From NCBI GenBank assembly GCA_027687465.1, contig JAQCQR010000020.1:1-43118 (forward strand): DNA of 43,118 nucleotides, in the 5' to 3' direction. How positions within the stretch are numbered: position 1 is the first letter of the stretch; the number at the start of each line of letters is the position of its first letter. The position numbers and the translations under genes are program-made. This document shows, in pieces, positions 17,317 through 24,952 of the stretch. The stretch comes from Coriobacteriaceae bacterium AF08-21. GTDB taxonomy: Bacteria > Actinomycetota > Coriobacteriia > Coriobacteriales > Coriobacteriaceae. Below the pieces are notes generated by a model. The model was not told the DNA's origin. It ran no database searches and was given only the letters and a program-made list of their open reading frames with translations.

Positions 17317-18252
17317 ATGATCCTCACCGTTACGATGAACCCGTCCGTCGATACACGCTATCAGCTCGATGAGCTCATTATCGACGACGTTAACCGTGTG
17401 ACGCCCGAAAAGACCGCCGGCGGCAAGGGTCTCAACGTGGCCCGTGTACTGGGTCAGCTGGGCGACGACGTTGTGGCAACCGGTCTACTCGGCGGCCACA
17501 TGGGCGCCTACATGGCCGAGCTCATGGATGCCAACGGCATTAAGAATGATTTTGTACCCATCAAGGGCGAGACTCGCATTTGCCTTAACATCCTCCACGC
17601 CGGCAACCAGACCGAGCTACTCGAGAGCGGCCCGACGATTGCCCCCGAGGAGCTCGATGCCTTTACCGCCAAGTTCGCCGAGCTTGCGAGCAAGGCCGCT
17701 GTCGTTACCATCTCGGGTTCGCTGCCCCGTGGTGTCGAGGCGGGCTACTACGCCAAGATCACGGGTATTGCCGAGAACGCCGGCGCCAAGGTGCTGCTCG
17801 ATACCTCGGGTGCTTCGCTCGAGGCCGCCCTTAAGTCCGAAATTAAGCCCGAGCTGGTCAAGCCTAACCTGACCGAGATTAACGGCCTTCTGGGCACGAG
17901 CTTTACCACCGACGATGTGGACGAGCTCCGCGCCGCGCTCGCCTCTGATGCCCGCTTCTCCGATATCCCCTGGGTCGTCGTGTCCATGGGCGCTGCCGGC
18001 TCCGTGGGCTTCCATAATGGCCGTGCATTCCGCGCCAAGACCCCCGATATCCCCGCCGTTAACGCTACGGGCTCTGGCGATTCGACCATTGCCGGCTTCG
18101 CGCATGCGATTGCTGCTGGCGCGGATGACGAGACGGTGCTGCGTACCGCCAACACCTGCGGCAAGCTCAATGCCATGGATCCCATGACCGGCCATCTGGT
18201 CATGGACCGTTGGGACGAGGTCTACAACGGCGTTGTCGTGACCGAGCTGTAA
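17317..18252 (+). CDS. lacC: Tagatose-6-phosphate kinase, copy 1
   Basis: Phosphorylates tagatose-6-phosphate with ATP to tagatose-1,6-bisphosphate. The 311-aa PfkB-family protein starts MILTVTMNPSVDTRYQL and carries TAGGKGLNVARVLGQLG, SGSLPRGVEAGYY, KPNLTEINGLLG and the anion-hole/catalytic motif NATGSGDSTIAGF with Asp. The fit to LacC is good; 1-phosphofructokinase is the alternative. It follows lacX copy 1 in the aga half of the window, where it would take the product of AgaS. A close paralogue is at 36278. Confidence 0.85.
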   Translation: MILTVTMNPSVDTRYQLDELIIDDVNRVTPEKTAGGKGLNVARVLGQLGDDVVATGLLGGHMGAYMAELMDANGIKNDFVPIKGETRICLNILHAGNQTELLESGPTIAPEELDAFTAKFAELASKAAVVTISGSLPRGVEAGYYAKITGIAENAGAKVLLDTSGASLEAALKSEIKPELVKPNLTEINGLLGTSFTTDDVDELRAALASDARFSDIPWVVVSMGAAGSVGFHNGRAFRAKTPDIPAVNATGSGDSTIAGFAHAIAAGADDETVLRTANTCGKLNAMDPMTGHLVMDRWDEVYNGVVVTEL

Positions 18253-18285
18253 AAGCCTGGGCGTCGGCCCCGGCATTGCTTGCTA

Positions 18286-18417
18286 GCTCATGTCGACGAC
18301 AAGTGCGGTAGCATTATGCTGGGGCGCGACGCCGAGTTTGTCGTGTTCAATCCCGACCTTACCCTGGTCGAGGCGTATGTGGGTGGCAACAGCGTCGGTA
18401 ACGCGTTTGCCGAGTAG
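18286..18417 (+). pseudogene. 3' remnant of a second nagA
   Basis: Starting 33 bases after lacC, about 43 codons ending at TAG 18415-18417 encode a sequence matching the C-terminus of NagA. It reads DDKCGSIMLGRDAEFVVFN, then LTLVEAYVGGNSVGNAFAE, against DKCGSIMPGRDADFVVFD and LTLVETYVGGQSVGNAFTE in the intact NagA (15558 end). There is no start codon with a ribosome site and no catalytic part. The residues are still well kept, so the loss looks recent, or the piece arrived by recombination. It implies that another nagA once stood between lacC and the yhcH-type gene. Confidence 0.8.
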
Positions 18418-18449
18418 CCGCCAAAGAAGCGATCCGAGAGGGGATTTAG

Positions 18450-18923
18450 ATGATTTACGGTGCATTGGGCGATATCGAGGAGTACCGCGGAATGCTCAAG
18501 GGCCTCGACGTGCTGATCGACTGGCTCGAGGAGAACGACCCGGCACAGCTCGAGGTCGGCAGCCATCCGATTTTGGGTGTGAAGGTCTTTGCGAACGTCA
18601 TGTCTCCCACGACGCGTCCCGAGGCCGAGGCTCACTATGAGACGCATCAGCGCTATCACGACCTGCAGATCGACGTCGAGGGTCGCGAGGCCTTCAAGGT
18701 CGCTACGGGCAGCCTGACGCTGGTCCAGGAGTTTGACGAGAAGGACGACTATGATCTGGTCGATTCCGACGCCTCGATCGCCGGCGATCTTGCCGACGAC
18801 AAATTCGCGCTGTTCGTTGCCGGCGAGCCCCACATGCCCACGCTCGAGTTCCCGGGCGATGGCGCACAGCCGGTCAAGAAGATCTGCTTTAAGTTGCTTG
18901 CCGACGCCTACTGGGAGGAGTAG
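18450..18923 (+). CDS. YhcH/YjgK/YiaL family protein (NanQ/EbgC-like)
   Basis: A 157-aa cupin-like protein of the DUF386 family, whose members include the sialic acid anomerase NanQ and the small subunit of the Ebg beta-galactosidase. Visible family features: MIYGALGDIEEYRGM at the start, ETHQRYHDLQIDVEGRE with the likely metal His residues, and the C-terminal FAGEPHMP-like block and VKKICFKL. In this setting it could act on the anomeric form of an amino sugar or galactoside. GATCCGAGAGGGG lies upstream of ATG 18450. Last gene of the aga group. Confidence 0.8.
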   Translation: MIYGALGDIEEYRGMLKGLDVLIDWLEENDPAQLEVGSHPILGVKVFANVMSPTTRPEAEAHYETHQRYHDLQIDVEGREAFKVATGSLTLVQEFDEKDDYDLVDSDASIAGDLADDKFALFVAGEPHMPTLEFPGDGAQPVKKICFKLLADAYWEE

Positions 18924-18955
18924 CGAGCTGCTCGGCTGAGCTGTTCGTCTGATGG

Positions 18956-19040
18956 CGTGATTCCCCTGGGAAATCACGCTAGGACCCCGCCAAACGGGTT
19001 TTCCCTAGGGGAATCACGTTTGGCGGGGTTTTCTGTTTTT
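18956..19040 (+). terminator. Intrinsic terminator with a competing upstream fold
   Basis: ACCCCGCCAAACG (18984-18996) pairs perfectly with CGTTTGGCGGGGT (19017-19029), followed by TTTTCTGTTTTT. The loop contains its own TTCCC/GGGGAA hairpin. In addition 18956-18973 (CGTGATTCCCCTGGGAAA) is complementary to 18999-19018 with one bulged base, and that pairing overlaps the terminator's 3' arm. Confidence 0.8.
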
Positions 19041-19057
19041 GAATAGGGAAGCCTCAT

Positions 19058-19423
19058 TTATTTGCGAAGAACATCGGCTAGCCGCAGGATTGAAATCATC
19101 GACCGATAAGTGAGTTCCACTTTTTCGCCCGCAAGCAGTCGTTTCGAGCCAATCTCATCTAGCCCCACAAGCCGAGAAAACAGCGGGCCGCTCATCGTGC
19201 CATCGTCAATTGATTCCCTTATGGTCTTCAAAACGTCCGTATCATGAAGCGATGCCGAGCTGTAGGGGGCAACACGAGCGGAACTCTCAATTAACGACGA
19301 GACAAAAGGATGGAGATGCTTTGGACATAGTCCATCAAACACCACATCCCCATTGTCGTTCGAGCCGACCAGGCGCCAAGTATAATGATCGACCCAGTCA
19401 TCCCCGTCATATATGGCGTCCAT
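19058..19423 (-). CDS. Hypothetical protein
   Basis: A 121-aa protein starting MDAIYDGDDWVDHYTW at ATG 19423, with GGGAAG six bases upstream. The C-terminal 40 residues (LVGLDEIGSKRLLAGEKVELTYRSMISILRLADVLR) look weakly like a helix-turn-helix, but I do not recognise the family. It starts 14 bases after the stop of the secreted-protein gene, so the two form a minus-strand pair. The reading frame continues upstream, but codon use and a ribosome site favour this start. Confidence 0.55.
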   Translation of the reverse strand: MDAIYDGDDWVDHYTWRLVGSNDNGDVVFDGLCPKHLHPFVSSLIESSARVAPYSSASLHDTDVLKTIRESIDDGTMSGPLFSRLVGLDEIGSKRLLAGEKVELTYRSMISILRLADVLRK

Positions 19424-19437
19424 GAGCAACTTCCCGT

Positions 19438-19947
19438 CTAGAGAGAGAAACCTATTTGGACATCGGGGCGCAAGACCGCAATCCATATCGGACCTGCAGC
19501 AGCTCCAACCCAACGCACCACATAGGTTCCCTTTCGTACATGTGTATCAATCTGCCCCGAAATGCCGGTGAATGCAATTCCAGACCCGTTTGTCGGATAG
19601 CAATCGACGTATTTTTGTTTTCCGCTCACAACCTTGTATAGATATATCGTTCCAGCAAAAGAGAAGGGATCGTTCGCAATTTTGTCCGGAAGAACTTGCC
19701 ACCTCAAAATCCCGCTACCAATATGGTCAAGCTTGACCGTTCCGCCGTCCCCCTCAAAAGTGGCAAGGGGATTTACCCCAGACTGAGAGTCGGCATCGCC
19801 CTCCTTAGCAGTTATCAGCAGGCTGCCCGTATAAGACTGCTGAGGCTCACCTTCAGGACAGGCAGCCTCGGCCCAAGAAGGGCCACTCAGGCAGAACAGT
19901 CCGAGCAGCATCATTACCAACAAAAGAAAACCCTTAGTTCTTTTCAT
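19438..19947 (-). CDS. Secreted hypothetical protein
   Basis: A 169-aa protein with a classical signal peptide: MKRTKG, hydrophobic FLLLVMMLLGLFCLSG, and a likely cleavage after PSWA. The mature part is beta-rich with no family I recognise. It contains two Cys, in EAACPEGE and in VDCYPTNG, that could form a disulphide. Lower GC than neighbours (around 50% by eye) suggests transferred DNA. It pairs with the 121-aa gene downstream and lies beside a tRNA gene, a common insertion site. Confidence 0.6.
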   Translation of the reverse strand: MKRTKGFLLLVMMLLGLFCLSGPSWAEAACPEGEPQQSYTGSLLITAKEGDADSQSGVNPLATFEGDGGTVKLDHIGSGILRWQVLPDKIANDPFSFAGTIYLYKVVSGKQKYVDCYPTNGSGIAFTGISGQIDTHVRKGTYVVRWVGAAAGPIWIAVLRPDVQIGFSL

Positions 19948-20169
19948 CTCTATCCCCAACGTCTCTCGACATTTGTATATCGTGACTATTTTAGATCTAT
20001 ATGGCCAATTCGAGCCCTCACCATGGCAATTGTTGCAGCTGGGTTTCTTTTCATTAAGATTTCACTTTGGTCAATCCCCGCCCCTAAGCATTAAACCCGA
20101 AGTCCACCGAGTGGGCCGCTGTTGACGTGGCGATGTTTGGATTGGCGCGCACGCACTCAAAATCGGCAA

Positions 20170-20192
20170 CAAAAAAGCCGCCCGAAGGCGGC
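20170..20192 (-). terminator. Terminator of tRNA-Thr
   Basis: On the minus strand GCCGCC-TTCG-GGCGGC is followed by TTTTTT (20170-20175), starting about 12 bases after the encoded CCA. Confidence 0.85.
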
Positions 20193-20204
20193 TATCTTGT
20201 GCAA

Positions 20205-20280
20205 TGGAGCCAGCGACCGGGCTCGAACCGGTGACCCCCGCTTTACGAGAGCGGTGCTCTACCAACTGAGCTACGCTGGC
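20205..20280 (-). tRNA. tRNA-Thr (anticodon CGT)
   Basis: On the minus strand the 76-base gene begins GCCAGCGTAGCTCAGTTGG and ends CGCTGGC-T-CCA with CCA encoded. The acceptor stem GCCAGCG/CGCTGGC pairs fully. The anticodon stem CCGCT/AGCGG holds the loop CTCGTAA, giving anticodon CGT, which reads ACG. The T-arm has the normal GGTTCGAGCC. Confidence 0.96.
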
Positions 20281-20487
20281 GGCCATGTGGTGACGCAACT
20301 GGGGCGTCAACGGCTGTCTATGATACGGGACATCGCAAATCCGCGCAAGTGTTCTGACGGCTTTTCTCACTTTAAATGCACTAATATTAGAAGCGTGATG
20401 TCTGTGGCACCCATTTGGCGTTTGACCTGCTGTTGAGTTGGTGGCCGACGTCCCGCTCGTATGGGTCTCAAACAGAATGGGGCTGCC

Positions 20488-20970
20488 ATGGCTCAACCCA
20501 GGATCCTTCTTACACGTATCGATGATCGGTTTATTTACGGGCAAGACGTTGAGCTGTGGAATGAGGCGGTTGGTTCCAACCTCGTCCTAATCGTTAACGA
20601 CGAGATTGCGGCGGATTCGCGCAAGTGGGCGCCTATGAGGGTCGCGGCGCCAGAAGGCGTGTGGATGCGGTTTTTCTCGGTGCAAAGGACCATCGACATC
20701 ATTCATACCGCAACGCCGCGCCAATTGATTCTGATCATGGTGGCCTCACCCGCCGATGCACTCGCGCTGGTTAAGGGCGGTGTGCCAATAACCAAGATCA
20801 GCATCGGCCATATGCAGGTGGGAGAGGGCAAGCGCCCCATAACGCCTGCCGTTGCCGTAGACGACGCAGACGTCGCTGCCCTCAAAGAGCTGCAAGCGCT
20901 CGGCATAGAACTAGAAATCCGCTATCTCCCCAGCTCCGACCCCGATCCCATCGAGAACCTGCTCGCGTGA
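20488..20970 (+). CDS. Orphan PTS IIB-like protein lacking the active-site histidine
   Basis: A 160-aa paralogue of the IIB at 9627. They share ILLTRID, AAPEG/AAPTG, VQRTIDII against LQKTIDVI, ALVKGGVPITKISIG, and ALKELQALGIELEIR. The active-site block reads RIDDRFIYGQDVELW: the phospho-accepting His17 is Tyr17 (codon TAC, one base change from CAC). Phosphotransfer by His is therefore impossible. No IIA, IIC or IID is adjacent. The frame is intact over its full length, which speaks against simple decay. It may have become a regulatory or decoy IIB, or be at an early stage of loss. I prefer ATG 20488, aligned with the paralogue, although the ribosome site (GGGG) is weak. Confidence 0.8.
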   Translation: MAQPRILLTRIDDRFIYGQDVELWNEAVGSNLVLIVNDEIAADSRKWAPMRVAAPEGVWMRFFSVQRTIDIIHTATPRQLILIMVASPADALALVKGGVPITKISIGHMQVGEGKRPITPAVAVDDADVAALKELQALGIELEIRYLPSSDPDPIENLLA

Positions 20971-21040
20971 TTACCTGGGGGCGGAGGAAAACGGATCGTA
21001 TTTTCCCGTGGAGGAGCGGCGAGATGCCCTCGGCCAGGAA

Positions 21041-21185
21041 TTGGGGCCATCTACTACTTTTGGTCGCTTACCTCGAAGCACGATGAAAATCGCAATATTA
21101 AAACTGCAGGTAGCGAACGTGCGATTTTTGAAAATAGGGGCGTATGGTCAGGGGTGCGGGAGTAAAAGTAGTAGATGGGCGCAAT
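21041..21185. repeat. Fold-back (MITE-like) element
   Basis: CCATCTACTACTTTT at 21047-21061 is inverted exactly at 21164-21178, and the match extends outward as TTGxGxCC. Inside, AAAATCGC and GCGATTTT, and TCGCTTACC and GGTAGCGA, are also inverted and correctly nested, so the whole 140 bases can fold into one long imperfect stem. No protein is supported. It lies in the 454-base gap between the orphan IIB and the first ATPase gene. Confidence 0.65.
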
Positions 21186-21323
21186 CTGTAGCGCGCCGAT
21201 TTCAGGCATGTTGGCACATGTGTCGGAGCTATGAAAAGAGTGTCCCTTTCGACTAGTCTTTTAGAACGTCAATGACTGCACCACAGCTTAAGCCGTTCGC
21301 AAAAATGGCTCCTAAATCTGTTT

Positions 21324-21398
21324 CGTTAATTGAATTGCGTAAATATGGTTAATCAGAGAACAGAAATTTGGTTAAATGTAAACTGTAAATTAGGTTAA
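21324..21398. repeat. Phased direct repeats (23-bp period) before the first ATPase gene
   Basis: AAATWWGGTTAA occurs three times with GGTTAA at 21347, 21370 and 21393, exactly 23 bp apart. A partial fourth copy, CGTTAA, is at 21324, again 23 bp away. The last copy ends 26 bases before the chosen start codon. Such spacing suggests cooperative binding by a protein, most simply autoregulation. Confidence 0.7.
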
Positions 21399-21424
21399 AC
21401 GCACTGGTAGCAATGGTGATAAAT

Positions 21425-22690
21425 ATGCCAAAAAAGTACTACACCAGAATTGTCGAAAATGAGCTCGACCAGCTGCTGGGTATATTCGGTGCCGTTCTCA
21501 TCGAAGGACCGAAATGGTGTGGAAAGACGACCACGGCCGAGACCCGTGCGGCGTCCAGGCTCCTTCTCATGGACCCGTCCCGCAACTTCGAGAATCGCTT
21601 ACGCGCCGAGACGGATCCGGCTCTTGCCGTTTCCGGCGAGGTGCCGCGGCTGATTGACGAGTGGCAGGAGGTTCCGAAACTCTGGGACGCGGCACGGTTT
21701 GAGTGCGACAACCGCGGCGGTGAGCCTGGCCAATTCATATTTACGGGATCGGCAACACCGCGAGACGACGAACGCCCGATGCACAGCGGCGCTGGAAGAT
21801 TCGCCAAACTGCGCATGGACACCATGACGCTTTTCGAACTCGGGAAATCCAGCGGTGCGGTTAAGCTATCGGGCATTATTTCTGGCGAAAAGTTCAATGG
21901 AGCTTTCGGGTCGCTGGATTCTGCCTCGATTGCCGAGTGCGTTGTTCGCGGTGGATGGCCCGCAGCGGTCGGACACGATGCACAGGCTGCGTCCGCGATG
22001 GCCAAACGCTACATCGGCATAGTCGCCGAAGAAGATTTATCTCGTGTTGATGGCTCTCGCCGCGACCCTGAGAAGGTCAAAGCCGTCATCGAATCGCTTG
22101 CGCGCAATGAATCCACTTTGGCGACACTCAAGACGCTCGTAGCCGATCTTGGCGGAGAGGTGTCGAGACAGACGGCGGCATCATATATATCTCTTCTTGC
22201 TCGGGTTAGTTTCGTTCGCGATATTCCCGCGTGGAACCCTGCAATGAGATCTCCGGTGCATTTAAGAGACTCAAAGAAGCATCACCTCGCCGACCCGTCG
22301 CTGGCGGCCGCCGCACTCGGGGCGACCCCGGAGACACTACTGCTAGATTTCAAGACGCTCGGACTGCTTTTTGAATCGCTGGTGCTTCATGATTTGTGGG
22401 TTTATGCGCGAGCAAACGGAATGGGCCTCTATCACTATCATGATTCTCGCGATCTAGAAGTCGATGCGGTCATTGCGGCTCCCGGCGGAACGTGGATTCC
22501 GGTCGAAGTTAAACTCAGCTCTGCTCAAATCGAAGAGGCGTCTGACAGCCTTGTTGCTGTCGAGAAACGCATGGTTGCCGCCGGAAACAACCCGCCGGTT
22601 TCGAAAGTCGTGATCATCGGGTTTGGTTCGCAAGCCTATGTTACCGAGCGTGGCGTCCAAGTTGTTCCGCTGGATGTTCTCGCGCCGTAA
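21425..22690 (+). CDS. AAA_14/DUF4143 ATPase, first copy
   Basis: A 421-aa protein of the widespread AAA_14-DUF4143 family of unknown role. Walker A is GPKWCGKTTT (about 28-37); a Walker-B-like LIDEWQEVP follows near 75; the middle is the DUF4143 helical region. The C-terminus has a PD-(D/E)xK-nuclease-like core: LEVDAVIAAPGGTWIPVEVKLS. The start is uncertain: MPKKYYTRIVENEL at 21425 matches the usual family beginning, with an in-frame ATG at 21413 as the alternative; neither has a good ribosome site. Standing alone, preceded by phased repeats and flanked by repeat elements, it looks like a mobile or selfish single-gene cassette. Confidence 0.82.
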   Translation: MPKKYYTRIVENELDQLLGIFGAVLIEGPKWCGKTTTAETRAASRLLLMDPSRNFENRLRAETDPALAVSGEVPRLIDEWQEVPKLWDAARFECDNRGGEPGQFIFTGSATPRDDERPMHSGAGRFAKLRMDTMTLFELGKSSGAVKLSGIISGEKFNGAFGSLDSASIAECVVRGGWPAAVGHDAQAASAMAKRYIGIVAEEDLSRVDGSRRDPEKVKAVIESLARNESTLATLKTLVADLGGEVSRQTAASYISLLARVSFVRDIPAWNPAMRSPVHLRDSKKHHLADPSLAAAALGATPETLLLDFKTLGLLFESLVLHDLWVYARANGMGLYHYHDSRDLEVDAVIAAPGGTWIPVEVKLSSAQIEEASDSLVAVEKRMVAAGNNPPVSKVVIIGFGSQAYVTERGVQVVPLDVLAP

Positions 22691-22789
22691 CGCGACGGTC
22701 GAAGCGGGACGGACGCCACCATTGCGCGCGAGGACACGGCATCATCGATGATGCGGCGGCCACATTCGACAAAGAGTGCCCACAACGAT

Positions 22790-22818
22790 TAGTCGTTTAA
22801 GAACGTCGCAGGCGACTA
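22790..22818. repeat. REP-like palindrome, diverged copy
   Basis: TAGTCG at 22790-22795 pairs with CGACTA at 22813-22818, enclosing TTTAAGAACGTC. The same words (AGTCATT, AAGAACGTC) build the elements at 32475 and 37397, so this is a diverged member of one short repeat family. Confidence 0.5.
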
Positions 22819-22822
22819 GGTA

Positions 22823-22859
22823 GAAAAACGCCCGTCGGCGGTGGTGCCGGCGGGCGTTG
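22823..22859 (-). terminator. Terminator of galM
   Basis: On the minus strand AACGCCCGCCGG pairs with CCGxCGGGCGTT around a short loop and ends in TTTTT. It lies about 25 bases past the galM stop codon. Confidence 0.8.
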
Positions 22860-22884
22860 CTGTGCGATATGTCGCGTTGTGGGC

Positions 22885-23937
22885 TTAGTGCCTCATAAAG
22901 TGGTACTCGATGACGTTGCTGTAGGGATGGCCCGGGCCCACGATACCCTGGGGGAACAGCGGATGGTGCGGCGTGTCGGGGTACATCTCGGCCTCGAGGG
23001 CAAAGCCGGCGCCCCAGCCATAGTTGGCGTCGTCCTTAGCATGCTCGTCGCCCAGCCAGTTGCCGGTGTAGAGCTGCACACCCGGGGCGGTGGTGTAGTA
23101 GTCCAGCTCGCGGCCGGTCCACATCTCCTCAACATGCAGGGCGCGGCGCAGGTTGCGGCCGTACTGATAGCCATCGATGCACAGGCAGTGGTCGTAGCCG
23201 CGTGCCTGCTTAATCTGCGGATCATCGGACTCCATGCCAGGCGCGACGGGGCGCAACTCGCGAAAGTCAAACGGCGTGCCCTCGACCGGAGCGATCTCGC
23301 CGGTGGGGATGTTCTGCTCGTTAATGGGCAGGTAGTGGGCAGCGTTGGCAACAAAGAAGTGCTCACAGTCCATGCCGGCGTTATGGCCGGCAAGGTTAAA
23401 GTACGTGTGGTTGGTCATGGACACGTACGTGGCGCGGTCGCTCTCGCAGCCATAATCGATGCGGAAGACGCCGGTGCGCGTAACGGTAAACACGGCCGTA
23501 AAGGTTCGGTTGCCGGGCAGGCCCAGCTCGCCATCCTTAAGCGAGGTGGTCATGCGCACGGCGTTATGGACCTCGTCGAGCTCAACATCCCACACACGTT
23601 TGTGCAGGCCGTGCTCAAGGTCGCTGTGCAGGTTGTTGGCGCCCTCGTTGGCGGGCATATGCCAGTCCGTGCCGTCGATGGCGATCGTGGCGCCAGCGGT
23701 GCGGTTTGCCACAGGGCCGATGGTCGCGCCAAAGCAGGCGGGGTTGTCAAAGTAATCCTCGAGCTTATCGAAGCCCAGCACCACATCGCGCACGTTGCCG
23801 GGAATGTCGGGCACATCGATACCAAGCACCGTGGCGCCATAGTCCATAATGCGAACGCAGATCTCGGGCCCGTCGAGGGTGTAACGATGAACGGGGGTAC
23901 CGCACGGCGCGGTGCCGAAAAGCTCGGAAGTGATCAT
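22885..23937 (-). CDS. galM: Aldose 1-epimerase (galactose mutarotase)
   Basis: Interconverts alpha and beta anomers of galactose so that GalK can act. The 350-aa protein shows MDYGATVLGIDVPD near the N-terminus, CFGATIGPVANRTAGA, the catalytic His region HTYFNLAG and the C-terminal NWLGDEH, with the expected catalytic Glu in the final part. ATG 23937 has AGGAA five bases upstream and fits the family start. It is divergent from the DeoR regulator and has its own terminator. This is the true GalM type, distinct from the two LacX proteins. Confidence 0.9.
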   Translation of the reverse strand: MITSELFGTAPCGTPVHRYTLDGPEICVRIMDYGATVLGIDVPDIPGNVRDVVLGFDKLEDYFDNPACFGATIGPVANRTAGATIAIDGTDWHMPANEGANNLHSDLEHGLHKRVWDVELDEVHNAVRMTTSLKDGELGLPGNRTFTAVFTVTRTGVFRIDYGCESDRATYVSMTNHTYFNLAGHNAGMDCEHFFVANAAHYLPINEQNIPTGEIAPVEGTPFDFRELRPVAPGMESDDPQIKQARGYDHCLCIDGYQYGRNLRRALHVEEMWTGRELDYYTTAPGVQLYTGNWLGDEHAKDDANYGWGAGFALEAEMYPDTPHHPLFPQGIVGPGHPYSNVIEYHFMRH

Positions 23938-24082
23938 TTGGTTCCTAACATCGAGGTATTTCCGACAAACTGTAGCGCGAACAGGCGAGATTATCACTAC
24001 ACCCCACTAAAGCTGGGGGTATTTTTCTCAAAAAAGTGATGATTGGAGCTGTGCGGGCGTTCATTTTTGACGCGTACGAGTC

Positions 24083-24091
24083 TGATACAAT
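24083..24091 (+). promoter_or_regulatory. Extended -10 promoter of the deoR gene
   Basis: TG-A-TACAAT at 24083-24091 is an extended -10; a TTGACG at 24067 is too close to serve as its -35. TTTGTTC follows at 24092, the same word as in the palindrome before lacA (33777), which could mark a shared operator. Confidence 0.4.
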
Positions 24092-24143
24092 TTGTTCGTT
24101 ACTGTTTGAATGATATGCGCGCAAAGAACGGCGAGGATTCATC

Positions 24144-24908
24144 GTGATTAAGGCAGAGCGACAGGATAAGGTTCGTCAGCTGCTCGAGGAGCAGGGTACG
24201 GTCTCGGTCAAAGAGATTTCGGATGCGCTGGGCGTTTCGGACATGACGATTCGCCGCGACCTCGAAGAACTTGCGAGCCTAGGCGAGATCGAGCGCGTGC
24301 ATGGCGGAGCCCGCAGTGCACAGGGCCGTCCCCACGCTATGCTGCGCCATGAGTATTCGCACAGCGAAAAGCGCACTAAGCATGCCGAGGAAAAGCTGCA
24401 GATCGCGCGCCGCGCTGTGGAGCTTATCGAGGAAGGCTCGACCATCTTCTTGGGTACGGGCACCACGGTTGAGCAGATGGCCTCGATGCTGCCGACGTTT
24501 CGCCTGCGCATTGTGACCAATTCGCTTTCGGTGTTTAACCTGCTCGAGGCGCGCGAAGACTGCGAGCTGTGCCTCGTGGGCGGTATGTACCGCCGCCGCA
24601 CTGCCGCTTTTGTGGGGCCGACGGCCGAGGATACCCTACGTGCGCTGGGCATCGATGCGGCGTTTATCGGCGCCAACGGTATCTTGGACGGTGACGTATC
24701 CACGTCCAACATGGACGAGGGCCGTATCCAGCAGCTCGCCTTTAGCAAGGCGGACTCGCGCTATCTGATCGCCGACTCCAGCAAGATCGGCAAGCGCGAC
24801 TTCTACACCTTCTTCCGCCTGGACAGCCTGGACGCCGTGGTGTGCGAGCCGGGTATTGCCGCCGAGGATCGCGCCGCCATCGAGGAGCACGCGCAGGTCA
24901 TTTGCTAG
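24144..24908 (+). CDS. DeoR family sugar regulator (LacR-like)
   Basis: A 254-aa repressor. The DeoR helix-turn-helix is at about 18-50 (VSVKEISDALGVSDMTIRRDLEELASLGEIERVHGGA), followed by the phosphosugar-sensing domain with FLGTGTTVEQMASMLP, the NSLSV motif, LVGGMYRRRTAAFVGP and ANGIL. These proteins usually sense a phosphorylated sugar. LacR of Gram-positive bacteria is a DeoR protein of this length that senses tagatose-6-phosphate, and this window is rich in that pathway, so lacR is a reasonable guess but not shown. The start is GTG 24144 with GAGGA just upstream. Divergent from galM. Confidence 0.82.
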   Translation: MIKAERQDKVRQLLEEQGTVSVKEISDALGVSDMTIRRDLEELASLGEIERVHGGARSAQGRPHAMLRHEYSHSEKRTKHAEEKLQIARRAVELIEEGSTIFLGTGTTVEQMASMLPTFRLRIVTNSLSVFNLLEAREDCELCLVGGMYRRRTAAFVGPTAEDTLRALGIDAAFIGANGILDGDVSTSNMDEGRIQQLAFSKADSRYLIADSSKIGKRDFYTFFRLDSLDAVVCEPGIAAEDRAAIEEHAQVIC

Positions 24909-24952
24909 CGAGCGTTGCCGGAGATATTGTTTGTTGTGACCTTTGCAATGGT

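Noticed and set aside
20122..20436. Plus-strand frame across the tRNA
   Set aside because: It is antisense to tRNA-Thr and its terminator.
21008..21256. 82-codon frame across the fold-back element
   Set aside because: Most of it is the inverted-repeat element; codon use is unlike neighbours.
22885..23937. Whether galM is a third LacX copy
   Set aside because: It has the full GalM motifs and differs in length and sequence from both LacX proteins.
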